From assembly GCA_028286945.1 (NCBI GenBank), contig JAQBQR010000033.1:1-43847 (forward strand): a DNA stretch of 43,847 nt, given 5' to 3'. Origin of the DNA: Parcubacteria group bacterium. GTDB lineage: Bacteria; Patescibacteriota; Minisyncoccia; Phycocordibacterales; Phycocordibacteraceae. The notes below the pieces were generated by a model, which made no database searches, was not told where the DNA came from, and saw only the letters and a list, made by a program, of their open reading frames with translations. This document shows, one piece after another, positions 8,998 through 17,460 of the stretch; the first letter of the stretch is position 1; each line of letters starts with the position of its first letter. The translations under genes were made by a program, and so were the position numbers.

Positions 8998-9084
8998 TAA
9001 ACCATAGCTGGAAGTGAGAACGTTAAAAAGTCCATTTCCTTTTGAATTATTGCCCAATTCAAAGTTCTGAAGTTAGCCTGTTGC

Positions 9085-9215
9085 GGGAGCCAAATAAAAA
9101 CGCCCAGCAATGGGTGTTTTTATTTGGCTCCCTGCAAAGAAGCCTGGGAGGCTTCTTTGCAGGGATCGAAAACCTTGTGAGCATTTTCTGAGTCATTGAA
9201 GAAAATCCACAAGGT
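9085..9215. repeat. Three consecutive inverted repeats (hairpin cluster)
   Basis: GGGAGCCAAATAAAAAC..GTTTTTATTTGGCTCCC; CCCTGCAAAGAAGCC..GGCTTCTTTGCAGGG (shares CCC with the first); ACCTTGTG..CACAAGGT. Confidence 0.85.
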
Positions 9216-9240
9216 GTACTGCTCCTGTAAGGAGAGATCT

Positions 9241-9639
9241 CTATTCGCCAACTACCGACACATGCATTATCTCTACAACCCAATCAACAAAAAGATCAGG
9301 CAGATCAAAATAATGCTCTCGTTCATTCCACGACTTTTGCATAAACGTAAGTCCTTTTTCTTCAGCCCACACACGCACTTTCTCTATATGCTCAGCCGGG
9401 TTTTCAGAAACGAAAGAAATCTGTGAATCTCGCCTGGTCTCATCTTCTAGCTGCTCTCCTTCCACCTCGATAAGCTGAATATCAAAATTAAGTCCCTCTT
9501 GGTCGATCATCGCCCACCTCATTCCTTCTGGCTGGTACGATAACTTACATCCCAATAATCCAAACATCTCGATTACCTTCTCGAGACTTCCTGGTCGTAT
9601 GCGCTTTGCTGTGTGATGTAGGCGAGGATCAGGATTCAT
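9241..9639 (-). CDS. VOC/glyoxalase-like protein
   Basis: 'RLHHTAKRIRPGSLEKVIEMFGLLGCKLSYQ...GLNFDIQLIEV' resembles the VOC fold. Confidence 0.55.
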   Translation of the reverse strand: MNPDPRLHHTAKRIRPGSLEKVIEMFGLLGCKLSYQPEGMRWAMIDQEGLNFDIQLIEVEGEQLEDETRRDSQISFVSENPAEHIEKVRVWAEEKGLTFMQKSWNEREHYFDLPDLFVDWVVEIMHVSVVGE

Positions 9640-9643
9640 AGAG

Positions 9644-10420
9644 CTATTTTAACGTATCGCTTGATGCTTGTTTCTTGCTTGCAACAAATATCATCTCCTC
9701 ACTCTGTGGCGTAGCTGGACTTCCATCCCAATCACCATACACAGACTCGACATCGAAGCCTGCGCCCTCGAGTGACTTTGTGAATTCCTCTTGTGATCGG
9801 AATATCAATTCATCCGTAGAAATAATTCGTTCCCCAGAGTTTATAAAATGAAAATGCAGTTGGTATCGTACTCGATTGTTCTCAATCCCTAGTAGCTTGT
9901 AGTACCAATCAATCGGGCCGTGCGTGGAATCCTCAACTCTTCGAGGAGACTTTTCCGTTGGCCATGTTTGGTATGGCGGAAAGATTGGAGTACGGCTATC
10001 GAAGACTATATTACCGCCTGGTGTTAGAGCATTAGCTGCAGCATCTAGCATTTTCTCCCACTCGCTATCTTCTAGAAAGAACTGCGCTACATGACTAGTC
10101 AACAGGACCATGTCTGCCTGTAGTCCATCGAACTTCTCATATCCTCCTTCTATCCATTGAACTTTCTCAGCGTCCGGTTTGGTGCGGGCAATATCCGACA
10201 TCGCACCTGCTGGCTCTATACCAATCATCTGATATCCCTTTCTCGCAAGTTCACAGGTCAAAAGACCAGTGCCACAACCAAGATCAATAATTGTCTTTGG
10301 TGCAAGTCTTTCTATTTCGCGTACCCAGAAAACACCATCAGCCCCAAAGGAGTTCATGGCGTCGTATGCGGAAACTAATAGCGGATTAATAAATTGTTGA
10401 GAAGTGCTTTCTTCAGACAT
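9644..10420 (-). CDS. Class I SAM-dependent methyltransferase
   Basis: 'TIIDLGCGTGLLTCELARKGYQMIGIEPA'; ATG at 10420 follows TACACT-N6. Confidence 0.85.
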   Translation of the reverse strand: MSEESTSQQFINPLLVSAYDAMNSFGADGVFWVREIERLAPKTIIDLGCGTGLLTCELARKGYQMIGIEPAGAMSDIARTKPDAEKVQWIEGGYEKFDGLQADMVLLTSHVAQFFLEDSEWEKMLDAAANALTPGGNIVFDSRTPIFPPYQTWPTEKSPRRVEDSTHGPIDWYYKLLGIENNRVRYQLHFHFINSGERIISTDELIFRSQEEFTKSLEGAGFDVESVYGDWDGSPATPQSEEMIFVASKKQASSDTLK

Positions 10421-10442
10421 GCTCAAAGTGTATCAGAGACCT

Positions 10443-10871
10443 TTATCTCCCAATTAAATACGCAACGGCAACTACTAAAACACAAACAAAGAATAGTATT
10501 TTCCACATTTTTTGATCCTGCTTGAATAGCAGGTATAGCAAGTACATTGCAGGAATCAAAAGAACGTAAACATTTTGAAGATATATAAACTCAAGAACAG
10601 TAAGAATTATTAAACCCCAAACAAAAGCATACGTCGCCATAACCTGACTCCATGCAGTAGGTATCTTTGCAAGATGATATTGAGTTGAAGCACCTATAAT
10701 TACACCTGGTATAAACGTGCTCTTAGTTTCTCCGCGTATGACTCGGTAAGAGCCAAGTGGAATAATGGGAAGGAGAAGAAGAATAAACCATTTCGTCGCA
10801 ACGTAAGAGCCGTCAGATTCTATGTGCCTTTTCCCATACAGCGTTGTGCCAATGCCCATGAAAGAATACAT
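10443..10871 (-). CDS. Membrane protein
   Basis: 142 aa with several TM segments; TATACT-N7-ATG. Confidence 0.7.
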   Translation of the reverse strand: MYSFMGIGTTLYGKRHIESDGSYVATKWFILLLLPIIPLGSYRVIRGETKSTFIPGVIIGASTQYHLAKIPTAWSQVMATYAFVWGLIILTVLEFIYLQNVYVLLIPAMYLLYLLFKQDQKMWKILFFVCVLVVAVAYLIGR

Positions 10872-10967
10872 ACCGGCAAGTATATCAGTCGGTTAATGAC
10901 TTTATGTAGGCATGGGGAGAACTATTTCTCCATTATAGCCAGCCGAACTTCATCACACGTTCGGATC

Positions 10968-10996
10968 TTGACTAATCAGTATTAGTGTGCTATTTA
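10968..10996 (+). promoter_or_regulatory. Promoter TTGACT-N17-TATTTA
   Basis: Direct match to sigma70 boxes upstream of the 11140 CDS. Confidence 0.6.
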
Positions 10997-11139
10997 TATA
11001 TTCGGCCCGCTTTGGGTAAGGGAGACTCGCTATGCGAATATGTTTAGGGGCGTAAGCCCACCCACACACGCACCTTTCATCTACATTGGTTTCCCTTTCT
11101 GAGAGGTGCGGCAACGCATCTCAACAGAAGGAGGCAACC

Positions 11140-11901
11140 ATGCCTAAGAATCTTCCGATCGACTTTCCTCGCTTCTTCAACGTCGTCCTTCAGTGCAGCC
11201 CTCATCAGGGGCAGCGCCAGTTCTGGGCCCCTTTTCTCTATGGTAACAAGACCTACAGGGTGGTGATCCGTTCCCCGCGCGGGAACGCAACCACCTGCAA
11301 GACCGGAGAGACATGGGAGGTTCGCCTGGACAACAGCCCTAACGGGCACGTTGTCTTTTGCGAGCTCTGGAAGCAGATCAAGACCGCGTCGGGTAAGCAC
11401 CCGGCAGTCGAGCAGGCTGAGAAGCATGTTTTCGACAAGTGCGCGGTTGCGCTCAAGGATCGCTTTCGCCACTCATCGTCTTTTGGCGGAGGCGAGCTAA
11501 AGAGTCTTGGCCTTTTGGCGGAGGCTCGGGTTGAGGACGATGTGCTCACTTTAGTCTTTGCTGATGCTGCGACGGGTACGTCGACGCGCTTGGCAAGGGG
11601 TGGGTCCATTTATAATGCAGAGTCGCGGATCAATCCGTTCGAGATCCAGGTTCCCTTGGCTCGCGCCGAGTGGACTCATGACGATGCTGACGGCTCCTCG
11701 CTTTCATGGGCGCTGGACTACAACAGGACCCATGTCTTGATCTTCCTCGATACGTCGTGGGAAGAGGTGGCTCGCTACCTCGACTCCGAAGATGATGAAG
11801 ATGAGCGCGACGATGACATGTACTACGATGATTCCGATGACTATCGGGAGCGCCAGGAGGAGATCTTCTGGGCTCGAGAAGAAGAACGTGACTACGACTA
11901 A
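11140..11901 (+). CDS. Hypothetical protein with a strongly acidic C-terminal tail
   Basis: SD AAGGAGG before ATG; 253 aa; tail 'SEDDEDERDDDMYYDDSDDYRERQEEIFWAREEERDYD'; terminator downstream. Confidence 0.8.
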   Translation: MPKNLPIDFPRFFNVVLQCSPHQGQRQFWAPFLYGNKTYRVVIRSPRGNATTCKTGETWEVRLDNSPNGHVVFCELWKQIKTASGKHPAVEQAEKHVFDKCAVALKDRFRHSSSFGGGELKSLGLLAEARVEDDVLTLVFADAATGTSTRLARGGSIYNAESRINPFEIQVPLARAEWTHDDADGSSLSWALDYNRTHVLIFLDTSWEEVARYLDSEDDEDERDDDMYYDDSDDYRERQEEIFWAREEERDYD

Positions 11902-11925
11902 CTGACTCGCGCAGATCAACGCGAG

Positions 11926-11959
11926 ACGCCCCGGGACCCAATATCCCCGGGGCGTTTCT
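11926..11959 (+). terminator. Rho-independent terminator
   Basis: ACGCCCCGGG...CCCCGGGGCGTTTCTA. Confidence 0.75.
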
Positions 11960-12036
11960 ACTTTCATACTGTCTTTCTTTCTAATATGGCTAATCGAAGA
12001 CCCTCCATCCATTAAGAGCTTTGCTATAGTTACCGC

Positions 12037-12654
12037 ATGTTTAAAATCACTATCTTGAACACGGTCCTGTATGCCTTCGCCTTTTAAACGGTTTACTATG
12101 TCTTTATCTGTATATATGCAAAAAGAATAGTTGGTTTTGAACTTAAGAAGCTTTTATATTACATAACGCTTTTCTGTCTTTTTGGAGTTAGCGGAGAACT
12201 GTTGGTTAACACGGTCTGGAAAGTACTCTTTTCTGTACCGCTTTGGCAGTACCATCTTTTTCCTACGCACGGAGGAAGCGTAAGTTACTTTTTCATATTA
12301 ATTTGGGGAGCACTGGGGTATTACAAATATCTCAATGATTCGGTTATTCACCGATTTGATTCTGGTCAGCACCTGACGCCTGGCTTTGTAATGGGTGCCG
12401 AGGCCATTGTCTTAGAAATATTATATAACGGTTTCTTCTTTCTGCTTTTTGGAAGTTATATATTTTATTACTTGCCTGGAGATCTTGGGCCCTTATCTCA
12501 CCTGTCTTGCCTTGAAGTTATTCCTTGCTACTTTGTCGTGGGTTTTTTTACAAACCAACTTATTCGGCAACAAAATAAGATTGGCTACTCCAATAGTATA
12601 TTTATCTTGATACTGTTTTATTGGATGGTTATAGCGGCATTGTTCTTGGCGTAG
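12037..12654 (+). pseudogene. Membrane protein gene interrupted by an in-frame TAA at 12085-12087
   Basis: TATAGT-N6-ATG at 12037; same frame continues after the TAA (TVYYVFICIYAKRIVGFELKK...) into the 12202-12654 ORF. Confidence 0.55.
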
Positions 12655-12658
12655 TGGG

Positions 12659-13198
12659 TTACGCCCGCAACACCTCCACAGAGCCATCCTTCCCCATAGA
12701 AATTACCTTAGAAGGATTTCCTTTTCGTTCACCTTTATCAATATAGAAATTGACCTGATTTCCAAAATAGTTTCTTGCTTCCTCTACATTCACAGCAGGC
12801 GGCAGTCCTTGTGGATTTGCGCTGGGAGCAATCACTGGACCTGAGACTTCCAGAAAGAATACGAGCCACTCATCTTTAGGGAGACGGAATGCAAGGGTGT
12901 TCGTTCCTCTATGCAAATAGCGCAACGCTTCATCGGTGCACGGAAAAATAATACTTACAGGACCTGGCCAATATTCGCCGAGTGCCTTGGAAGAAATTAA
13001 CTCGTTCGAAATACCAAAAGAATGCAGATCTTCAACCGAGGATATGAGAATAATACAAGGCTTTTCAGGCGCCCTTCCTTTGGCCAGATACACTCGTTCA
13101 ACAGCTTCTGGCAGGTGTGCAGAAGCCACGAGACCGTAAATCGTGTCTGTGGGCAGAATTCCGATTTCCCCTTCTCCCAGCATCTTTGCTTCGTTCAT
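12659..13198 (-). CDS. tsaC: Threonylcarbamoyl-AMP synthase (Sua5/YciO/YrdC family)
   Basis: 'GEIGILPTDTIYGLVASA', 'KGRAPEKPCIILI', 'NTLAFRLP', 'PVIAPSANPQG'. Confidence 0.92.
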   Translation of the reverse strand: MNEAKMLGEGEIGILPTDTIYGLVASAHLPEAVERVYLAKGRAPEKPCIILISSVEDLHSFGISNELISSKALGEYWPGPVSIIFPCTDEALRYLHRGTNTLAFRLPKDEWLVFFLEVSGPVIAPSANPQGLPPAVNVEEARNYFGNQVNFYIDKGERKGNPSKVISMGKDGSVEVLRA

Positions 13199-13223
13199 GT
13201 GTCTCGAAATCGTTCAAACATCG

Positions 13224-13514
13224 CTATCCCTCGTCTTGCTTTTCTCCACCCAAGCGCTTATACAATGACCCGGTAACAAAGAGTCCCAGTATTCCAAGCA
13301 TCATCAAAACCAAAGGATATTCTTTGAAATAGGTAATTTCCTCTAAGACACCATTAACTCCCTGGAATGTAGCGGCAACGCTGAACGTTAGCACCAATAG
13401 GAACAAGAGCGGATATTTACGATAGACAGGGTGAAGATGTTTATACGTTGAGTCATGCATTTCACGTATGGCATGTTCTGCATCTGCAAGTGGGTTGTAC
13501 TCAGTATTTTTCAT
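13224..13514 (-). CDS. Hypothetical two-TM protein
   Basis: 96 aa; TATACT-N6-ATG. Confidence 0.65.
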   Translation of the reverse strand: MKNTEYNPLADAEHAIREMHDSTYKHLHPVYRKYPLLFLLVLTFSVAATFQGVNGVLEEITYFKEYPLVLMMLGILGLFVTGSLYKRLGGEKQDEG

Positions 13515-13557
13515 ATTTAAAGTATAGCGTAGGATTTTATGCGCCTATATAAAAATC

Positions 13558-13579
13558 GACACCCGCGCAGACGGGTGTC
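13558..13579 (-). terminator. Terminator hairpin GACACCCG..CGGGTGTC
   Basis: Inverted repeat followed by a T tract on the minus strand, at the stop of 13578-14012. Confidence 0.7.
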
Positions 13580-14012
13580 AGTTTACATATCGACGGATAG
13601 CATATCGCAATGCGTGGATATCAGACCAGGCGAGTGTTTTATTTGTATGTTGCCCGTCATGGTCTCGAACGAGAATGAATGCAATCTTGTGGCGAATACA
13701 GGCTCTGCGCTTCCTGTCTATTCTGCGTTCGGATTGTTGTATGAACTCTTCGAGCCGAACTGGTGTTGGGTGATCGTGTTTGCGAAATAGCTTTACTCCT
13801 CTCTGAGTAATTTGCACGGGAATCAAGACCATCGATCCGGGCATTTTTACCCAAAAATCAATACCGCTTGAATCTTCACGATTAGTTGCAGGAACGACAT
13901 ACCCTTTCTTTTTCTTTAGGTTACGCCGACGACGCACGAATCGATATCCGTGGTACATCAATGAATGAACATATACTCGCTCCCGGGTCGGAAGCTTGCG
14001 TTGTGTAATCAC
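13578..14012 (-). CDS. Hypothetical basic protein, possible divergent nuclease-like fold
   Basis: 'SSGIDFWVKMPGSMVLIPVQITQRG' loosely resembles a PD-(D/E)xK core. Confidence 0.55.
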   Translation of the reverse strand: MITQRKLPTRERVYVHSLMYHGYRFVRRRRNLKKKKGYVVPATNREDSSGIDFWVKMPGSMVLIPVQITQRGVKLFRKHDHPTPVRLEEFIQQSERRIDRKRRACIRHKIAFILVRDHDGQHTNKTLAWSDIHALRYAIRRYVN

Positions 14013-14088
14013 CTACGCCTCCCGTATGTGCTGCCGTTGTTTATTGTAGGCGGATAGTAGATATCGGGCAACGTTTTCAAAATATAAG

Positions 14089-14115
14089 GAAAAGACCCCG
14101 CACGGGGTCTTTTTC
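14089..14115 (-). terminator. Terminator hairpin AAAAGACCCCG..CGGGGTCTTTT
   Basis: Perfect inverted repeat with A/T flanks. Confidence 0.8.
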
Positions 14116-14131
14116 TCGCTCTGATCAAGAG

Positions 14132-15028
14132 TTACTTACACGCGTTATTTTCAACTACCATCTTTCCACCTGCATCGAAGTAGAAACTTACTGGATTTCC
14201 TGAGGCAGATTTCATGTTTACACATGACTTTGAAGCGGTATTGGTAAGATCACCCACGGTAATGGTTGTGGTAGCGGTACTTGTCGCAGCTACCACCTGA
14301 AATGGAGAAACTGGATTAGTAATTCCAATTCCTACAAGTCCATTTCCGGTGATGCGCATGCGCTCAAGGCTGTTAGTACCGAGGACAAGCGGCGCTGAAT
14401 TATCGGTATGGATAATACCGACTGTTGCCTGACCAAACTGGATGTGTCCTAGGCGATTGTTTGGAAAGCCCATAGTCGAGCCCACAGCATGCTCTCCGTA
14501 ATACTGAAGGAGCGCTGAGTTCGGCATATCATCATAGTTCGAGCCTTCAAGCTCAATAGTAGCCTGGTCGCCACCATAAATTGTTGAATCGCCTCGCACA
14601 TCAACGTTGGCGCCCGTTGGACCTCCCCAGACGTAGAGTCGGCTATTTATATTCGATGTGCTCGAACCAACCGTAAGGTTTCCGTCAGTGCTTACGTAGA
14701 GTGCCGTCTTTTTTGCACTCGCATTATAGAGATCAAAGCTTGCTGCGAATTGGCTGGCGCCACCCGTGCGAAGCTGCCACTCCTGATTAATGAGTGACTT
14801 CTTGATAGCGATAGCTGGCATGCTGCCCTGAACGAAAAGACTGCTCGTTGGCGTACCAGAACCAATGCCCACGAGTCCTGTGTCTGCCACCGTAAATGCC
14901 GGCGTGCTTGAGCTTACTCCTCCTACAGTAAACGACGTGTTAGCGGAAAAGGTAGCTGCGTGAGCAATAGGCACAATAAGAATAAGCAGCACGACAAGCC
15001 CGATTGCGACATTCGAGTATTTTTTCAT
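14132..15028 (-). CDS. Secreted/surface repeat protein
   Basis: Signal peptide 'KKYSNVAIGLVVLLILIVPIAHAATF'; repeated 'GLVGIG.. P' and 'TSSLFVQG' segments like fibre/S74-type proteins. Confidence 0.65.
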   Translation of the reverse strand: MKKYSNVAIGLVVLLILIVPIAHAATFSANTSFTVGGVSSSTPAFTVADTGLVGIGSGTPTSSLFVQGSMPAIAIKKSLINQEWQLRTGGASQFAASFDLYNASAKKTALYVSTDGNLTVGSSTSNINSRLYVWGGPTGANVDVRGDSTIYGGDQATIELEGSNYDDMPNSALLQYYGEHAVGSTMGFPNNRLGHIQFGQATVGIIHTDNSAPLVLGTNSLERMRITGNGLVGIGITNPVSPFQVVAATSTATTTITVGDLTNTASKSCVNMKSASGNPVSFYFDAGGKMVVENNACK

Positions 15029-15194
15029 ATATATGCGTAGTTTTCGAACAGTAAGTAATGGAGGTCAAATCTGAAGAGACTGTGCCATTAATTATAAATA
15101 TCCGCAATGTGGCTCCCCTCTAACGTTAAAGGCGCCCATGATCACATGAGCGCCCCTCCTGGCCATCTATTTTTTGCCTCGGAATTCCTTACCG

Positions 15195-15599
15195 CTATGC
15201 CTGAACCGTTAAAATGGTACCCGTTATGACAACGGTTATCAGTGCCGGTATGAATCCGAAATAGGCGAACCGATAATGGACTTTCGGGCGTTTCTTGCCG
15301 TTGTACCGCCACTCAATGAGCACGGTTACTACAATCAGAATCGCCACAGCAATCCAGTGCACGATAAGCAGTGTCGAAATTCGACCCTGCTCAGTCAAGT
15401 CATCGCTGCGCAGACAAAGCACGAATGCCAGTAACACGAGAAAGCTCCCGTATATCCACACTCGAAACTTCCGGTGCATCACACGATCATATTCGCTGTC
15501 GTATTTCCGACTGAAAATGCCGACACGAATATGAACAGCCAGGAGCGACAAAATGAACAAAGCGTCCAGGATGATACAAAACTTCAAGAACAGGTTCAT
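15195..15599 (-). CDS. Four-TM membrane protein divergent from the cyd cluster
   Basis: 134 aa, four hydrophobic segments. Confidence 0.65.
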   Translation of the reverse strand: MNLFLKFCIILDALFILSLLAVHIRVGIFSRKYDSEYDRVMHRKFRVWIYGSFLVLLAFVLCLRSDDLTEQGRISTLLIVHWIAVAILIVVTVLIEWRYNGKKRPKVHYRFAYFGFIPALITVVITGTILTVQA

Positions 15600-15645
15600 C
15601 TTGCTAACCCTTTATATTGACCCTGCCAGACTATACACTAGAAGC

Positions 15646-16026
15646 ATGCAAATAATAAACGGAGCAAAAGGGCGAACAAAGAATCGAATTCACCTTATAT
15701 GTATTTCTTTGGTGCCGGTATTCATCCTTCTTTCCGGATATTTTCTCCTGACGCACGCATACGGATATTCCCTGATTTCTCTTCTGGGAATCGTTTTGTG
15801 TATGGAAACACGCGTTCGAATGGGATATCGAGGACCTCGTAAGACCGCCTTTGCTATGCATATGGCCTGTAACGCAGCTCTTATCGCTTCACTTATCCTA
15901 CTTAGCACCCTTCATTTACTCCCGTGGGTGCTTGTGTGGGTCGTACCCATCGCCTATTTCGCATTTCTCGGCATGGTTGTCACGGGCATTGTGTTAATCA
16001 AACAGAGCTGGCACCCGGTATACTAG
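15646..16026 (+). CDS. Small multi-TM membrane protein upstream of cydA
   Basis: MQIINGAKG...; TATACA-N8-ATG; ends 25 nt before cydA. Confidence 0.65.
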   Translation: MQIINGAKGRTKNRIHLICISLVPVFILLSGYFLLTHAYGYSLISLLGIVLCMETRVRMGYRGPRKTAFAMHMACNAALIASLILLSTLHLLPWVLVWVVPIAYFAFLGMVVTGIVLIKQSWHPVY

Positions 16027-16050
16027 GGAGAACGCAGATTTGCCGCACTC

Positions 16051-17460
16051 ATGGATATCCTTACCCTTTCACGCATACAATTCGGCGGCACCGCTGCCTT
16101 TCATATTTTGTGGCCACTTTTGTCCATTGGACTCGGCTTGTATTTATTCGTGCTTGAAGCCATGTGGCTCAAGACAAAAAATGATGCGTATTATCGTCAG
16201 CTTCGTTTCTGGGTGAAGATCTTCGTGCTGACGTTCGTTATGGGCACCGCTTCTGGTATTCCGCTTGAGTTTGAATTTGGTACGAACTGGGCGGCATTTT
16301 CAAATGCCGCTGGCGATTTCTTTGGAAATATCCTTGGTTTTGAATCCACCGTTGCCTTTGCGCTTGAGGCAGCCTTCTTAGGAATCTTCGCCTTTGGGTG
16401 GAAGCGCGTACGCCCAGGAGTTCATTTATTTGCAAATGCGATGGTGGCTTTCGGCGCTACGCTCTCTGCGTTTTGGATCATGGTCGCTAACTCATGGATG
16501 CAAATTCCCACGGGTATTACGGTAGAAGGAACTAAGATCATTGTTACGGATTATATGGTTGCCATATTTAATCCGGGCTCGCTCATTAGCTTTGCGCACA
16601 TGGAGGTGGCAAGTATTGAAACGACACTCTTTTTTATCATGGGTATCTCCGCTGCAGCCATTTTGTTTGCAAAGGATGAAGTGAGAAAGAAATTCTTTTT
16701 GCAGTCATTTCGCATTGCACTCGCTATTGCAGTCATCGTCACCCCTCTCCAGCTTTTCTTAGGCGATGTCTCTGGACAGGAAGTGGCAAAGTATCAACCA
16801 GAAAAACTAGCAGCGCTTGAAATGCATTGGGATACAAATCCTGCAGGGACAGGTGCAGGATATTCATTGCTAGCGTGGCCTTCTATGGAAGGTGGTCACA
16901 ACACCTTTGATGTACAGATTCCTAACGGACTCTCGCTCATCACTACGCACTCAATGACCGGTCAGGTGAAGGGATTAAACGAATATCGTCCTGAAGACCG
17001 CCCAACTCCTATAAACAGCATCCTTACCTTCTATTCATTCCGCCTCATGGTGCTTTGCGGCATCACTATGTTCCTTCTCATGCTCGCGGGTATGTTGTAT
17101 TGGAAGAAGGGATGGCTCTCTTCAGAGTCAGTGCAAAACCATCGTGCATTCTGGTGGCTCTGGGTCATCGCTATACCTACAGGATTTGTCGCAACGGAAG
17201 CAGGATGGATGGTACGCGAAATAGGACGTCAGCCATGGGTGGTGTATCACCTGCTGCGTACGAGCCAGGGAATTTCTCCAAACCTTTCTGTAGCTCCCGT
17301 GTTTACCACCACTATTCTCTTTGGACTGTTCTACTTCGTAGCTATCGCTGGCTTTATTTACTTCACCCATCGCATTGTGCGGAAAGGTCCTGATCTGACG
17401 AGTCCGGTGCTCAGATATGTGCCACGCGCCAAGAAAGAGAAATTGGAAACAACGCTATGA
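16051..17460 (+). CDS. cydA: Cytochrome bd-type quinol oxidase subunit I
   Basis: 'SRIQFGGTAAFHILWPLLSIGL', 'LISFAHMEVASIETT', 'GQEVAKYQPEKLAALE', 'GWMVREIGRQPWVVY'. Confidence 0.95.
   Translation: MDILTLSRIQFGGTAAFHILWPLLSIGLGLYLFVLEAMWLKTKNDAYYRQLRFWVKIFVLTFVMGTASGIPLEFEFGTNWAAFSNAAGDFFGNILGFESTVAFALEAAFLGIFAFGWKRVRPGVHLFANAMVAFGATLSAFWIMVANSWMQIPTGITVEGTKIIVTDYMVAIFNPGSLISFAHMEVASIETTLFFIMGISAAAILFAKDEVRKKFFLQSFRIALAIAVIVTPLQLFLGDVSGQEVAKYQPEKLAALEMHWDTNPAGTGAGYSLLAWPSMEGGHNTFDVQIPNGLSLITTHSMTGQVKGLNEYRPEDRPTPINSILTFYSFRLMVLCGITMFLLMLAGMLYWKKGWLSSESVQNHRAFWWLWVIAIPTGFVATEAGWMVREIGRQPWVVYHLLRTSQGISPNLSVAPVFTTTILFGLFYFVAIAGFIYFTHRIVRKGPDLTSPVLRYVPRAKKEKLETTL

Larger units (their letters stand above)
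3604..9000. mobile_element. Integrated element next to tRNA-Asn (recombinase, Xis-like HTH, Rep, accessory membrane genes); right end approximate
   Basis: Large serine recombinase adjacent to and overlapping tRNA-Asn, followed by HTH excisionase-like and phage/plasmid-type Rep genes; right limit inferred from the hairpin cluster and change in gene content. Confidence 0.65.

Noticed and set aside
3604-9000. Integrated filamentous phage (inovirus)
   Set aside because: Rep is suggestive, but no Zot/pI-like Walker A ATPase and no obvious coat protein array were found.
9130-9172. 'GCAGGGATCGAA' matching the tRNA-Asn T-arm (TTCGATCCCTGC) as a possible attR
   Set aside because: It is in inverted orientation relative to the tRNA, only 12 bp, and part of a hairpin arm; a direct copy would be expected for integration.
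13117-13332. Plus-strand ORFs opposite tsaC and its neighbour
   Set aside because: They overlap a strongly supported gene and lack domain signal or a promoter layout.
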